Source: Ruminococcus sp. CAG:563
GTDB lineage: Bacteria; Bacillota; Clostridia; Oscillospirales; Acutalibacteraceae
Direction of reading: 5' to 3'
DNA: 42,363 nt
Assembly (NCBI GenBank): GCA_000434915.1
Contig: FR882075.1
Location: 98,754 to 141,116 of the forward strand
Positions 23,409 to 30,927 of the stretch are shown here, piece by piece (positions within the stretch are counted from its first letter, which is position 1; each line of letters opens with the position of its first letter). The position numbers and the translations under genes are program-made. Below the pieces are notes generated by a model. That model saw nothing but the letters and a program-made list of their open reading frames with translations. It made no database searches and had not been told where the DNA came from.

Positions 23409-24503
23409 ATGAATTTTACAGCTAAAGACGTTCAGGCTCTCCGTGAAAAGACCGGAGCGGGCATGATGGACTGTAAGAAGGCTCTTACAGAGACAGACGG
23501 CGACATGGACAAGGCAGTAGACGTACTTCGTGAGAAGGGTCTCGCTTCCGCAGCCAAGAAGGCAGGCCGTATCGCAGCCGAGGGCGTTGTTGTTGCATAT
23601 TATGACGAGGCTGCTAAGGTTGCTTCAATGGTAGAAGTTAACTGTGAGACAGACTTCGTTGCAAAGAACGAGAAGTTTGTTGAGCTTGCAAACAAGATTG
23701 CAGTTACAGTTGCCGAGAAGAATCCGGCAGACGTTGACGCTCTCCTCGCTATGACTCTTTCTGGCAGCGACGAAACAGTTGCCGACGCTGTTCAGGAGCT
23801 TTTCCTTACAATCCGTGAGAACATGAAGGTTCGCCGTTTTGTAAGAGTTGAGGGTGACGTTGCTTCCTACATCCACGGTGCAGGTGCAGTCGGCGTTCTC
23901 GTAAGCTTTGATACAGACGTTGCCGACAAGGCAGAGTTTAAGGATATGGGCAAGAACGTTGCAATGCAGATTGCAGCAATGAATCCCGAGTATCTCAGCA
24001 AGAGCTGCATCTCTGACGATGAGCTTGCTAAGATGAAGTCCATCACAATCGACAGCTCACTCAATAAGCCCGAGTCTCTTCCGAAGCCGATTCTCAAGAC
24101 ACTCTTTGACAAAGCTGTTAACGACAAGCTCTTCAGCGACGAAGACCTTGCAGCATATGAGGAGCAGAAGAACAACAAGTTCCTCTTCAACTTCCTTTCC
24201 GATAAGGCTGTTGCTACACTTGTTGAGCTTGCAATGGCAAGCAAGGAAGATATCGTTGCAAACAAGATTTTTGCCGGTGCTGTTGAAGGACGTATGAAGA
24301 AGCAGCTTAAGGAAGTTTGCCTTCTTGAGCAGGCTTTTGTTCGTACAGACCTCTTTGACGGTGATGTTGCAGGTTATATCGCAGACGTAGCCAAGAAGCT
24401 CGGCGGTTCAATCAAAGCAACAGGCTTCGTTCGTTTTGAAAAGGGCGAAGGCATTGAAAAGAGAAACGATGACTTTGCTGCAGAAGTTGCAAGCATGATG
24501 TAA
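23409..24503 (+). CDS. tsf: Elongation factor Ts, with extra internal segment
   Basis: EF-Ts recycles GDP-bound EF-Tu. The N-terminal UBA-like part is standard (VQALREKTGAGMMDCKKAL, then DMDKAVDVLREKG), as are VEVNCETDFVAKNE, YIHGAGAVGVLVSF, NVAMQIAAMNPEYLS and KEVCLLEQAFVR. The protein has 364 residues, against 280-300 for most bacterial EF-Ts. The excess of about 60-70 residues lies between PEYLS (about 195) and AGAVEGRMKKQLKEVC (about 289), where the coiled-coil module sits in the E. coli structure. The inserted part is helical and charged. GGAGG lies six bases before the ATG. Confidence 0.97.
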   Translation: MNFTAKDVQALREKTGAGMMDCKKALTETDGDMDKAVDVLREKGLASAAKKAGRIAAEGVVVAYYDEAAKVASMVEVNCETDFVAKNEKFVELANKIAVTVAEKNPADVDALLAMTLSGSDETVADAVQELFLTIRENMKVRRFVRVEGDVASYIHGAGAVGVLVSFDTDVADKAEFKDMGKNVAMQIAAMNPEYLSKSCISDDELAKMKSITIDSSLNKPESLPKPILKTLFDKAVNDKLFSDEDLAAYEEQKNNKFLFNFLSDKAVATLVELAMASKEDIVANKIFAGAVEGRMKKQLKEVCLLEQAFVRTDLFDGDVAGYIADVAKKLGGSIKATGFVRFEKGEGIEKRNDDFAAEVASMM

Positions 24504-24517
24504 TTAAACTAAACAGT

Positions 24518-24547
24518 AAATCCCCTGCTCCGGCGGGGGATTTTTTT
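24518..24547 (+). terminator. Terminator after tsf
   Basis: AAATCCCC-TGCTCCGGC-GGGGGATTT, followed by TTTTT. Confidence 0.9.
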
Positions 24548-24556
24548 ATGCCAATT

Positions 24557-24586
24557 TGTATGATCGATAAGGTAATCGTCCCCTCG
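24557..24586. repeat. Worn trace of the dispersed palindromic repeat
   Basis: GATCGATAAGGTAATCGTCCCCT resembles GGTCGATGTGGTCATCGACCCCT of the copies at 7260 and 9297 with several changes. It could be an old copy, or chance. Confidence 0.35.
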
Positions 24587-24651
24587 TGAAACAAGTTGTT
24601 ACATCTCATCACAGAGTGCAACGTTCCGATTCATCAAAGTAAATTGAATAT

Positions 24652-24681
24652 AAAAAACCGGCATGAAAATTCATACCGGTT
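24652..24681 (-). terminator. Terminator of the 24694 lipoprotein gene
   Basis: On the minus strand AACCGGTATGA pairs with TCATGCCGGTT (10 of 11 paired) and is followed by TTTT. Confidence 0.88.
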
Positions 24682-24693
24682 AATTTATTTTAT

Positions 24694-25068
24694 TCAGCCA
24701 ATCACGGTAACTTTATATGCCTTGATTGTTTTGGGACTTTTCTTTGCAAGCTTGCCGTCATAAGAAATCTCAAGCGTCGCACCTGTAACGAGGTCGTCAC
24801 GGGTCAATTCTTTGCCGTCGGCATCATAAATTTTATCCTTGCCACCGACAAACTTGACATACAATCCGTCCTTGTCGTAAAGATCCTTATAAACGCCTCC
24901 GAGATCCTGAACCTCAACAATAAAGTTCTTGTCGTCATCTGCATTCTTTATGCTGTAGTTTGCGATTATCGTGCTTGCGTTTTTCTCTTTATCGGCTGTT
25001 GCACCGCATGACGTGAGAAGAAGCAAACCCATTAATGCAATCAACAAGATTGAAACGATTTTTTTCAT
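24694..25068 (-). CDS. Small lipoprotein of unknown function
   Basis: The ATG at 25068 is used because GAGGC lies eight bases upstream and the product then begins with a lipoprotein signal: MKKIVSILLIALMGLLLL, lipobox LTSC. The 124-residue protein has a beta-rich mature part (SIKNADDDKNFIVEVQDLGG, then a DLVTGATLEISYDGKLAK stretch) that resembles the small DUF3221-like OB-fold lipoproteins of Firmicutes. I would not claim that family firmly. It starts 11 bases after the DUF4474 lipoprotein gene, so they form one operon. Confidence 0.8.
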   Translation of the reverse strand: MKKIVSILLIALMGLLLLTSCGATADKEKNASTIIANYSIKNADDDKNFIVEVQDLGGVYKDLYDKDGLYVKFVGGKDKIYDADGKELTRDDLVTGATLEISYDGKLAKKSPKTIKAYKVTVIG

Positions 25069-25079
25069 TATATCGCCTC

Positions 25080-26345
25080 TTATCTCCATGACATATAAAC
25101 AGTCTTACCGTTCTCGGCAACTGCGTATTTTGCACTCTTTGTCGACTTCTCATAATCTGCAAGTGAGAGTCCTACGAACTTAATGCTTCTTGAACGTTTC
25201 GGAGCATTATGTTCAATCGTTGTTGTGTTCTCAAGTCCGTTGATGAAAACCTGCGCCTGCTCTGCGTTCTGGAAGTTGATTACATACTCCGCCTTAAGCT
25301 TCGCCGTTTCATCGGGACTTACAATATAGCTGCCCGCACTGAGTGTTCCGGGTGTGAAGCCTGTGAGCCACCATGTAGTTGTCGGCGATCTGTGGAATAA
25401 AAGATTGTATTTGTTCTGATCGCTTGGATCCTGTCTGTAAACTTTAACGCTCATGTTTAGCTTTTCTGCATCGGTTACGCAGTCATAATATGTGCTGTTG
25501 GTCGCACCCGGGTCACGGTTATAAAGACCGAGTTCGGCACCGATGAGGACAAAACCGTACTGACCCTTCCAGTACTGCATCATCCATTCCTTGTTGTTAT
25601 AATTAAATTTAACACGCATCGTATCATAGGAAATTGCACCGGCACCCGAAACATTATCATATGTCTCCTCAAAGCCAAAGTTTCTCTGCCATGCATCCTC
25701 CGCGGTATAGAATACCTGATCCTTCATGCTGTATTTGAAACCGAAAAGTCCTGTATCCTTTCCGTCCGGACCGACAACCGTCCAGCTGTCGGTTTCAGGG
25801 TCATATTTAAACTTTACGGATTTAGAAAAACGTTTAATGCTGGCGTTAAGATCCTTTGCAAACTGCTTATAATCAAACTTTGTTTTGTCCGTCTTATTGT
25901 TTGACGAATTGCCGCCGTTCGAGCCGCTGTTCGAGCCGCCGCTGTTTGAACCGCCGTTGCTCGGAGTGTAGCTGCTGCCGCCATTGTTGTAGCTTGAGCC
26001 GCCGCTGTTTGAGCCGCCGTTAACATATCCTGCGTTTGTGTCAAGTGTGCCGATCGTGTTGCCGTTCTGGTCGATAACATCAATCTGGTTAACCGTCTGA
26101 TCATACTTCCACTCTTTACCGCAGTCGTTACAGGTATATGTACCGTCGCCGTTGTCCTTAATATTCGTTGATTGACATACAGGGCAGCAGAGCTGATTAC
26201 CCATCTGATCGATTACCGGATCTGCAGCTCCGTCATTTTTCTTAGTCTGGCCGATAAAGTTACAGCCGGGTAATATAGTAAGAATAATGAGCGTGAGAAC
26301 ACAGATGCTTGAGATCAGCCTGGTCTTTCTTCCTTTGTTTTCCAT
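25080..26345 (-). CDS. DUF4474 lipoprotein with zinc ribbon and Ser/Gly/Asn linker
   Basis: The 421-residue protein has a hydrophobic signal ending in the lipobox LPGC (Cys28). Residues about 53-80 form a zinc ribbon, CPVCQST...GDGTYTCNDCGKEW. A linker of about 45 residues made of Ser, Gly and Asn follows (about 108-155). The C-terminal 260 residues match DUF4474: KFKYDPETDSW, VFYTAEDAWQRNFGFEETYD, and MRVKFNYNNKEWMMQYWKGQYG. In this family the WKGQYG motif is highly conserved but no function is known. A zinc ribbon on an exported lipoprotein is unusual. Gly/Ser runs are tandem-like at DNA level (25910-26030). Confidence 0.86.
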   Translation of the reverse strand: MENKGRKTRLISSICVLTLIILTILPGCNFIGQTKKNDGAADPVIDQMGNQLCCPVCQSTNIKDNGDGTYTCNDCGKEWKYDQTVNQIDVIDQNGNTIGTLDTNAGYVNGGSNSGGSSYNNGGSSYTPSNGGSNSGGSNSGSNGGNSSNNKTDKTKFDYKQFAKDLNASIKRFSKSVKFKYDPETDSWTVVGPDGKDTGLFGFKYSMKDQVFYTAEDAWQRNFGFEETYDNVSGAGAISYDTMRVKFNYNNKEWMMQYWKGQYGFVLIGAELGLYNRDPGATNSTYYDCVTDAEKLNMSVKVYRQDPSDQNKYNLLFHRSPTTTWWLTGFTPGTLSAGSYIVSPDETAKLKAEYVINFQNAEQAQVFINGLENTTTIEHNAPKRSRSIKFVGLSLADYEKSTKSAKYAVAENGKTVYMSWR

Positions 26346-26377
26346 CTCTTCTTCCGAACCTCCATAGATTTTTTAAC

Positions 26378-26406
26378 ATTATATCATATTAATTCAAAAA
26401 AAGCAA
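26378..26406 (-). promoter_or_regulatory. Promoter of the two-lipoprotein operon
   Basis: On the minus strand TTGCTT (26401-26406), a 17-base spacer and TATAAT (26378-26383) lie 33 bases before the ATG at 26345. Confidence 0.7.
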
Positions 26407-26431
26407 CCGCATATTTTGAATACAAAAATTA

Positions 26432-26460
26432 TTGACTAAAAAGCTAAAAAAGTATATAAT
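26432..26460 (+). promoter_or_regulatory. Promoter of the kinase/two-component operon
   Basis: TTGACT (26432-26437), a 17-base spacer and a perfect TATAAT (26455-26460) lie about 55 bases before the ATG at 26515. This is divergent to the lipoprotein promoter, with only 25 bases between the two -35 boxes. Confidence 0.8.
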
Positions 26461-26514
26461 AAATCAAATAATGGCTTTTGCGGCCACAGAGCAATTATTG
26501 TAAGGAGTTTTTAT

Positions 26515-27645
26515 ATGAAGGAGATCGAGGCATCTGCCTTGAAAAATATAATTGAAGCCTTTCCGTTTAACGGCGAATTGACGAGCATTGAATCCACGGA
26601 TACAGGTCTTATCAACTCGACCTATATGCTTACCTTTTCCGACGGGAATCAGGATTTTCAATATGTTTTGCAGAAGATCAATACCAATGTATTCAAGAAA
26701 CCCGATGAGCTGATGTCCAACATTATGAACGTAACGGGCTTTTTGCGCAACAAAATAAACCTTTCCGGCGGCAATGCCGCAAGAGAGACGCTGACTTTCC
26801 TTTATACAAAGGATAACTCGCCGTATTATCTTGACGAAAACGGCGGCTGCTGGAGAAGCTACATATATATCAGCAAATGCTATACCTGCGATAAGATTGA
26901 TTCGGAGGTAAAAGCCTTCCGCTCAGGCAAGGCCTTCGGTAAATTTCAAAGAATGCTTTCCGACTACCCTGCCGCAAATCTCTTCGAAACAATTCCCCAT
27001 TTTCATGATACGCCGTCGAGATATAGCGACCTAAAAAATGCTGTTGATGAAAATCTTTCCGGCAGACTTCAAAAAATTCAGGCTGAGCTTTCGTTCGCAC
27101 TTGATCGTGAAAAAGATGCTTCAAAGCTTGTTGACCTTGCAGCCGAGGGTAAAATTCCGATGAGAGTGACTCATAACGACACAAAGATTAACAACGTGCT
27201 CTTTGACAGTATCACAAACGAAGCAATTTGCGTCATCGACCTTGACACCATAATGCCCGGTCTTTCGCTTTATGATTTCGGTGACAGCATTCGCTCGGGT
27301 GCGGTCACGTCGGACGAAAATGAGCAAGACCTCAACAAATACGGTCTTGACATTAATCTTTTCAAAAGCTATACGGAAGGCTTCCTTTCGGAGGCCGGCC
27401 ATGCGCTTAATGAGGAAGAGATTGCGAACCTTGCCTTTTCCGCCAAGCTTATGACACTTGAATGCGGTGTAAGATTCCTCACCGATTATCTCAACGGCGA
27501 CACATATTTCAAAACAGAATACCCTGAGCATAACCTTGTAAGATGCAGAACTCAGTTCAAGCTCGTTGAGGATATCGAAAAGCATATGGACGAAATGAAC
27601 GAATGCGTCAACGAAATATACAGGAGGAGTTTGATTGAAGGCTGA
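26515..27645 (+). CDS. APH-fold sugar kinase, N-acetylhexosamine 1-kinase-like
   Basis: The 376-residue protein belongs to the aminoglycoside phosphotransferase fold. It carries the kinase motifs THNDTKINNVLFD (about 219-231, catalytic loop with Asp and Asn) and CVIDLDTIMPGLSLYDFGD (about 239-257, Mg-binding Asp). These closely match N-acetylhexosamine 1-kinase (NahK) of the lacto-N-biose/galacto-N-biose pathway, also annotated as mucin desulfatase. The family phosphorylates GlcNAc or GalNAc at C1. The partner genes lnpA, galT and galE are absent here, so the substrate is open. Its 3' end overlaps the next gene by 11 bases, which implies translational coupling. AAGGAG precedes the ATG. Confidence 0.86.
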   Translation: MKEIEASALKNIIEAFPFNGELTSIESTDTGLINSTYMLTFSDGNQDFQYVLQKINTNVFKKPDELMSNIMNVTGFLRNKINLSGGNAARETLTFLYTKDNSPYYLDENGGCWRSYIYISKCYTCDKIDSEVKAFRSGKAFGKFQRMLSDYPAANLFETIPHFHDTPSRYSDLKNAVDENLSGRLQKIQAELSFALDREKDASKLVDLAAEGKIPMRVTHNDTKINNVLFDSITNEAICVIDLDTIMPGLSLYDFGDSIRSGAVTSDENEQDLNKYGLDINLFKSYTEGFLSEAGHALNEEEIANLAFSAKLMTLECGVRFLTDYLNGDTYFKTEYPEHNLVRCRTQFKLVEDIEKHMDEMNECVNEIYRRSLIEG

Positions 27646-28504
27646 GAAAAAAGGCGTTACTGCCGTTTCGGCAATCATAGTAATTCTTGTTGTTGCGGCA
27701 TTGATCCTTGTTCCCCTTTTAAAGCATAACTCGGTATCGGGTTATATGAAAGATGAATTGCAAAACGTTGACAATGTTTCTCTGATTTCCCGATGCAGCG
27801 AGGTTGAGGGAAAGAAGAATTCCGTTGCCGGAGTTAAGGAAAGCGTAAGGCTCGGCGCAAATGCGGTTATTGTTGACCTTTGCTTTCGCAAAGACGGCAC
27901 ACCGGTTATAACCGAGAGCTATTCGAACGCAGACAGTGCAGAGACCGTCGATGAGCTTTTCAAGGCAATGAGTGAGGAGAAATTCAAAAAAATCGGAATT
28001 TATCTTAATATCGTTCAGCTTTCGGATATTTCCAAGCTCAACACCTTGGCTGTCAATTACAATATGCTTGACAGGCTGTTTCTTATCGGCATAGATTCCG
28101 ACCGCTATGACCTTATAAGCACAGACGATACAATCGTACCGTTTCTTCTTGACTACACATTTGAATCGGACGAGCTTTCGGCGGCAAAAGACGGCAGCTT
28201 CAAAAAGCCCGATATTCTCGAAAAAAAAGGTGCGGCAGGCCTTGTACTTGACCGCGCACAAATCACACCCGAGCTTGTTGAAACACTCAACGATTATGGA
28301 ATTATATTTGTTACCGACGGAATTGAAAATACCGCCGAGATGTGCAAGACGCTGCTTGACGGAGCAAATAATGTTATAGTGACAGATATTAAAAAGGCTA
28401 AAGAAACCTTAGATGAATGGACGGAGAAAATGCAAAAACGCTATAAAGCCTCCGTTGACAAATCAATAAAAGAGCTTTCAAAAAAAGCTGATAATAACAA
28501 ATAA
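27635..28504 (+). CDS. Membrane-anchored GDPD-like protein with degenerate active site
   Basis: The 289-residue protein starts at TTG 27635 (AGGAGG just upstream). It has one N-terminal membrane segment (about 9-29) and an extracytoplasmic domain with the pattern of glycerophosphodiester phosphodiesterases: LISRCSEVEGKKNSVAGVKE, then LGANAVIVDLCFRKDGTPVI. In active enzymes these positions read HRG, PENT, ExD and HD. Here the first His is Ser, the PEN Glu is Lys, the ExD Glu is Val and the HD His is Thr; only the Arg and one Asp remain. Probably a non-catalytic relative, perhaps a sensor. It sits between the sugar kinase and a two-component system. Confidence 0.75.
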   Translation: MKAEKKGVTAVSAIIVILVVAALILVPLLKHNSVSGYMKDELQNVDNVSLISRCSEVEGKKNSVAGVKESVRLGANAVIVDLCFRKDGTPVITESYSNADSAETVDELFKAMSEEKFKKIGIYLNIVQLSDISKLNTLAVNYNMLDRLFLIGIDSDRYDLISTDDTIVPFLLDYTFESDELSAAKDGSFKKPDILEKKGAAGLVLDRAQITPELVETLNDYGIIFVTDGIENTAEMCKTLLDGANNVIVTDIKKAKETLDEWTEKMQKRYKASVDKSIKELSKKADNNK

Positions 28505-28523
28505 TATAACAGGAGTGGTAAAT

Positions 28524-29207
28524 ATGGCAAAAATACTTATTGCAGACGACGAAAGCAAGCTTCGCAGACTTGTCTGTGATTTCCTCAGACGTTCGGGACA
28601 CACCCCGGTTGAAGCAAGCACGGGCAGAGAGGTTCTCGACATCTTTAATTCGGACGAAAAAATTGACCTCTACCTCCTTGATATAATGATTCCCGAGGTT
28701 GACGGTTGGGAACTTTGCCGCCAGATACGCAAAACCTCCTCTGTTCCAATCATTCTCCTTACGGCAAGAAGTGCCGAATACGACCAAATCATGGGCTTTG
28801 ACGCCGGTGCCGACGACTATGTTACAAAACCGTTCAGCCTCGCCGTTCTTATGAAGAGAATTGATGTTCTCCTCAAACGCTCTGCCTCCGGCAAAGTCAG
28901 AACAGATAAGGACATTATTTCTCTTGACGGCCTGCTCATCAACAACGACGCTCATCAGGTTACCATTGACGGACAGCCGATTGAGCTTACTCTTAAGGAA
29001 TACAATATCCTCGAGAAGCTTATTTCAAGCCGAGGAAGAGTTTATACGAGAGAACAGCTCCTTGATGATATTTGGGGATATGATTACGTCGGCGACACAA
29101 GAAACGTTGACTCCCACGTTGCACGTTTGCGTGGCAAGCTCGGCGTTTGGGGTTCCAATCACCTTAAGACAATCTACGGAATCGGTTACAAAATTGAGGT
29201 GAACTGA
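28524..29207 (+). CDS. OmpR/PhoB-family response regulator
   Basis: The 227-residue protein has a receiver domain (ILIADDES at 4-11, phosphorylated Asp53 in YLLDIMIPEVDGW, LLTARS, KPFS) and a C-terminal winged helix of the OmpR type (ELTLKEYNILEKLISSRGRVYTREQLLDDIWG). It is a transcription factor switched by the histidine kinase encoded two bases downstream. The ATG at 28524 has AGGAGTGG upstream. Targets are unknown; regulation of its own operon is plausible. Confidence 0.96.
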   Translation: MAKILIADDESKLRRLVCDFLRRSGHTPVEASTGREVLDIFNSDEKIDLYLLDIMIPEVDGWELCRQIRKTSSVPIILLTARSAEYDQIMGFDAGADDYVTKPFSLAVLMKRIDVLLKRSASGKVRTDKDIISLDGLLINNDAHQVTIDGQPIELTLKEYNILEKLISSRGRVYTREQLLDDIWGYDYVGDTRNVDSHVARLRGKLGVWGSNHLKTIYGIGYKIEVN

Positions 29208-29208
29208 T

Positions 29209-30789
29209 TTGAGTCCACAAAAAAATGCAGAGGGCAAAACACTTATCCGCAACATGAAAGCGCAGATTTTTCTGCAATTTGTTCTGATACTCTTGGTTAT
29301 TCTCTGCGTTATTCTGCTGACTTCAACCTCACTTTACACCAATATTATCACCGGCATGACACTTTCAAATCTTCGAGATGCCGTCGATGAAGTAAAGCTT
29401 GTCGATGTGTCCCAAGGTGAAAAAGTTACAAGCTGCGTTGAGAATATCGAACAAAGGCTTACTGTTTATATTGAGGTTTTCGGAAAAGAGCCCGGGGATA
29501 AGGACGGCGAATACTCTCAGGTTATTTACACCAAATCCGCTTATGACAGCTTTTATGACCGCAACGGCGGAAAACACTACACTCAAAAGCCGAGTTCGTT
29601 TGTCGGATTCAAAGACGGAAATTTCACCGTTGACAGAAGCTATGCCGACGGCAGCTATGTCGGAAAGCTCAAGAACCCCAACAATTTGTATGAATTCTAT
29701 GTTCTCGCAGCTCCGAGCGTCACCGGCGCATATCAGATTGTCGTCGCAGTTCCGTTCTCTACGATTGAACAGCAGGCAAGAACAGTCAGCATAACAATGG
29801 GACTGATTATTCTCCTCGTTTTTATTGCGGCAAGCATTGTTGTTTATTTCTATGTAACTCAGATTACAAGCCCGATTAAAAAGATTACTGAAATTACACA
29901 GCGAATGGCCGTTGAGGACGACCCGAGCCTGAGAATACCGTCGGGCGGAAAAAGCGTAAACACCGAGGTTGACGCTTCTATCGCAAGCATAAATGCCATG
30001 TACTCATCATGGATGATAACTAAGGAAAAGCTTGCCGAAAGATCGGAATTTCTGCTTGAACAGCTCCACGAAAAAGAACTTGAAAAGAAATACCGTGAGG
30101 AATTTATCGCAGGAACATCTCATGAGCTTAAAACGCCGATAGCCATTATTCAGGGCTATGCCGAGGGAGCAAAATATTCTCTCGACGATAAGGAAACTAT
30201 CAGCGAATACTGTGACACCATAATTGACGAATGTATAAGAATGAATGACCTTGTTGTAAACATGATGAGCCTTTCAAATATTCAGCAGAATGCAGATTCG
30301 CTCAATTATGAGGATTTCTCGATTAACGATTTTATTGCCGACGATCTCGCTTCACATTCGATTGTGTTCAAAAAGCACGGCATCAAGGTTGAAAACCTTA
30401 TCCATGATCAAATAATCGGAAAAGCGGATTTGAAGAAGCTTCCGTTTGTTATAAATAACCTTATTTCAAACGCAATCTCCTATATCGGCGGCGACCCGAA
30501 GATTATCCGTGTCCGCTATGAGGACGTCGGACTATCCTACAGAATTTATGTCTTTAATTCAGGTGACAATATTCCCGAGGATGTTCTCGAAAAGCTTTGG
30601 TTTAGCTTCTACCGTCACGATGCGGCAAGAATGAGAAACGAAGGACATTTCGGACTCGGACTTTCGATAGTCAAAGGAATCCAAGACGCCCATTCCGAGC
30701 AGTGCGGCGTCAACAATGCCGAGGGCGGCGTTGAATTCTGGTTTGATATCGGAAAAGGCTCGTTTGACAGCGATAATAAAGATGAATAA
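29209..30789 (+). CDS. Membrane sensor histidine kinase
   Basis: The 526-residue protein starts at TTG 29209 (GAGGTG upstream, in the end of the regulator gene). TM1 (about 19-41) and TM2 (about 194-216) frame an extracellular sensor domain of about 150 residues. A HAMP linker (TSPIKKITEITQRMAVEDD), the dimerisation domain with His305 in GTSHELKTPIAIIQGYAE, and the ATPase domain follow. In the ATPase domain the N box is NLISNAISYIGGD and the G box is FGLGLSIVKG. The G1 box DxGxG is not clear: VFNSGDNIPEDV stands where DNGxGI is usual, as in several Firmicute kinases. The signal is unknown. A perfect terminator follows. Confidence 0.95.
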   Translation: MSPQKNAEGKTLIRNMKAQIFLQFVLILLVILCVILLTSTSLYTNIITGMTLSNLRDAVDEVKLVDVSQGEKVTSCVENIEQRLTVYIEVFGKEPGDKDGEYSQVIYTKSAYDSFYDRNGGKHYTQKPSSFVGFKDGNFTVDRSYADGSYVGKLKNPNNLYEFYVLAAPSVTGAYQIVVAVPFSTIEQQARTVSITMGLIILLVFIAASIVVYFYVTQITSPIKKITEITQRMAVEDDPSLRIPSGGKSVNTEVDASIASINAMYSSWMITKEKLAERSEFLLEQLHEKELEKKYREEFIAGTSHELKTPIAIIQGYAEGAKYSLDDKETISEYCDTIIDECIRMNDLVVNMMSLSNIQQNADSLNYEDFSINDFIADDLASHSIVFKKHGIKVENLIHDQIIGKADLKKLPFVINNLISNAISYIGGDPKIIRVRYEDVGLSYRIYVFNSGDNIPEDVLEKLWFSFYRHDAARMRNEGHFGLGLSIVKGIQDAHSEQCGVNNAEGGVEFWFDIGKGSFDSDNKDE

Positions 30790-30793
30790 AAGC

Positions 30794-30834
30794 AACAGAC
30801 TGTATCGTATTTATTTTGATACAGTCTGTTTTGT
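30794..30834 (+). terminator. Terminator of the kinase/two-component operon
   Basis: AACAGACTGTATC and GATACAGTCTGTT form a perfect 13-bp stem with an 11-base loop, followed by TTGTTATG. Confidence 0.92.
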
Positions 30835-30857
30835 TATGTTTTATGCTATTGCAGTTC

Positions 30858-30896
30858 TTGGGTTGATGCGGTCATCAAACTTTAAAAATTCTACTG
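30858..30896. repeat. Worn copy of the dispersed palindromic repeat
   Basis: GGGTTGATG-CGGT-CATCAAACT (30860-30880) corresponds to GGGTCGATG-TGGT-CATCGACCC at 9297 with paired changes that keep most of the stem. It lies between the two-component terminator and the 3' end of dapL. Confidence 0.6.
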
Positions 30897-30927
30897 TTTT
30901 TTCGTGCAAACATAATCCAATGCAAAC

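Noticed and set aside
24548..24651. A small gene or RNA between tsf and the lipoprotein gene
   Set aside because: No ribosome site or stable structure is visible; only a doubtful repeat trace and the convergent terminators are present.
25900..26040. Short tandem repeats as a possible minisatellite or regulatory array
   Set aside because: They encode the Ser/Gly/Asn linker of the DUF4474 lipoprotein and are explained by low-complexity coding.
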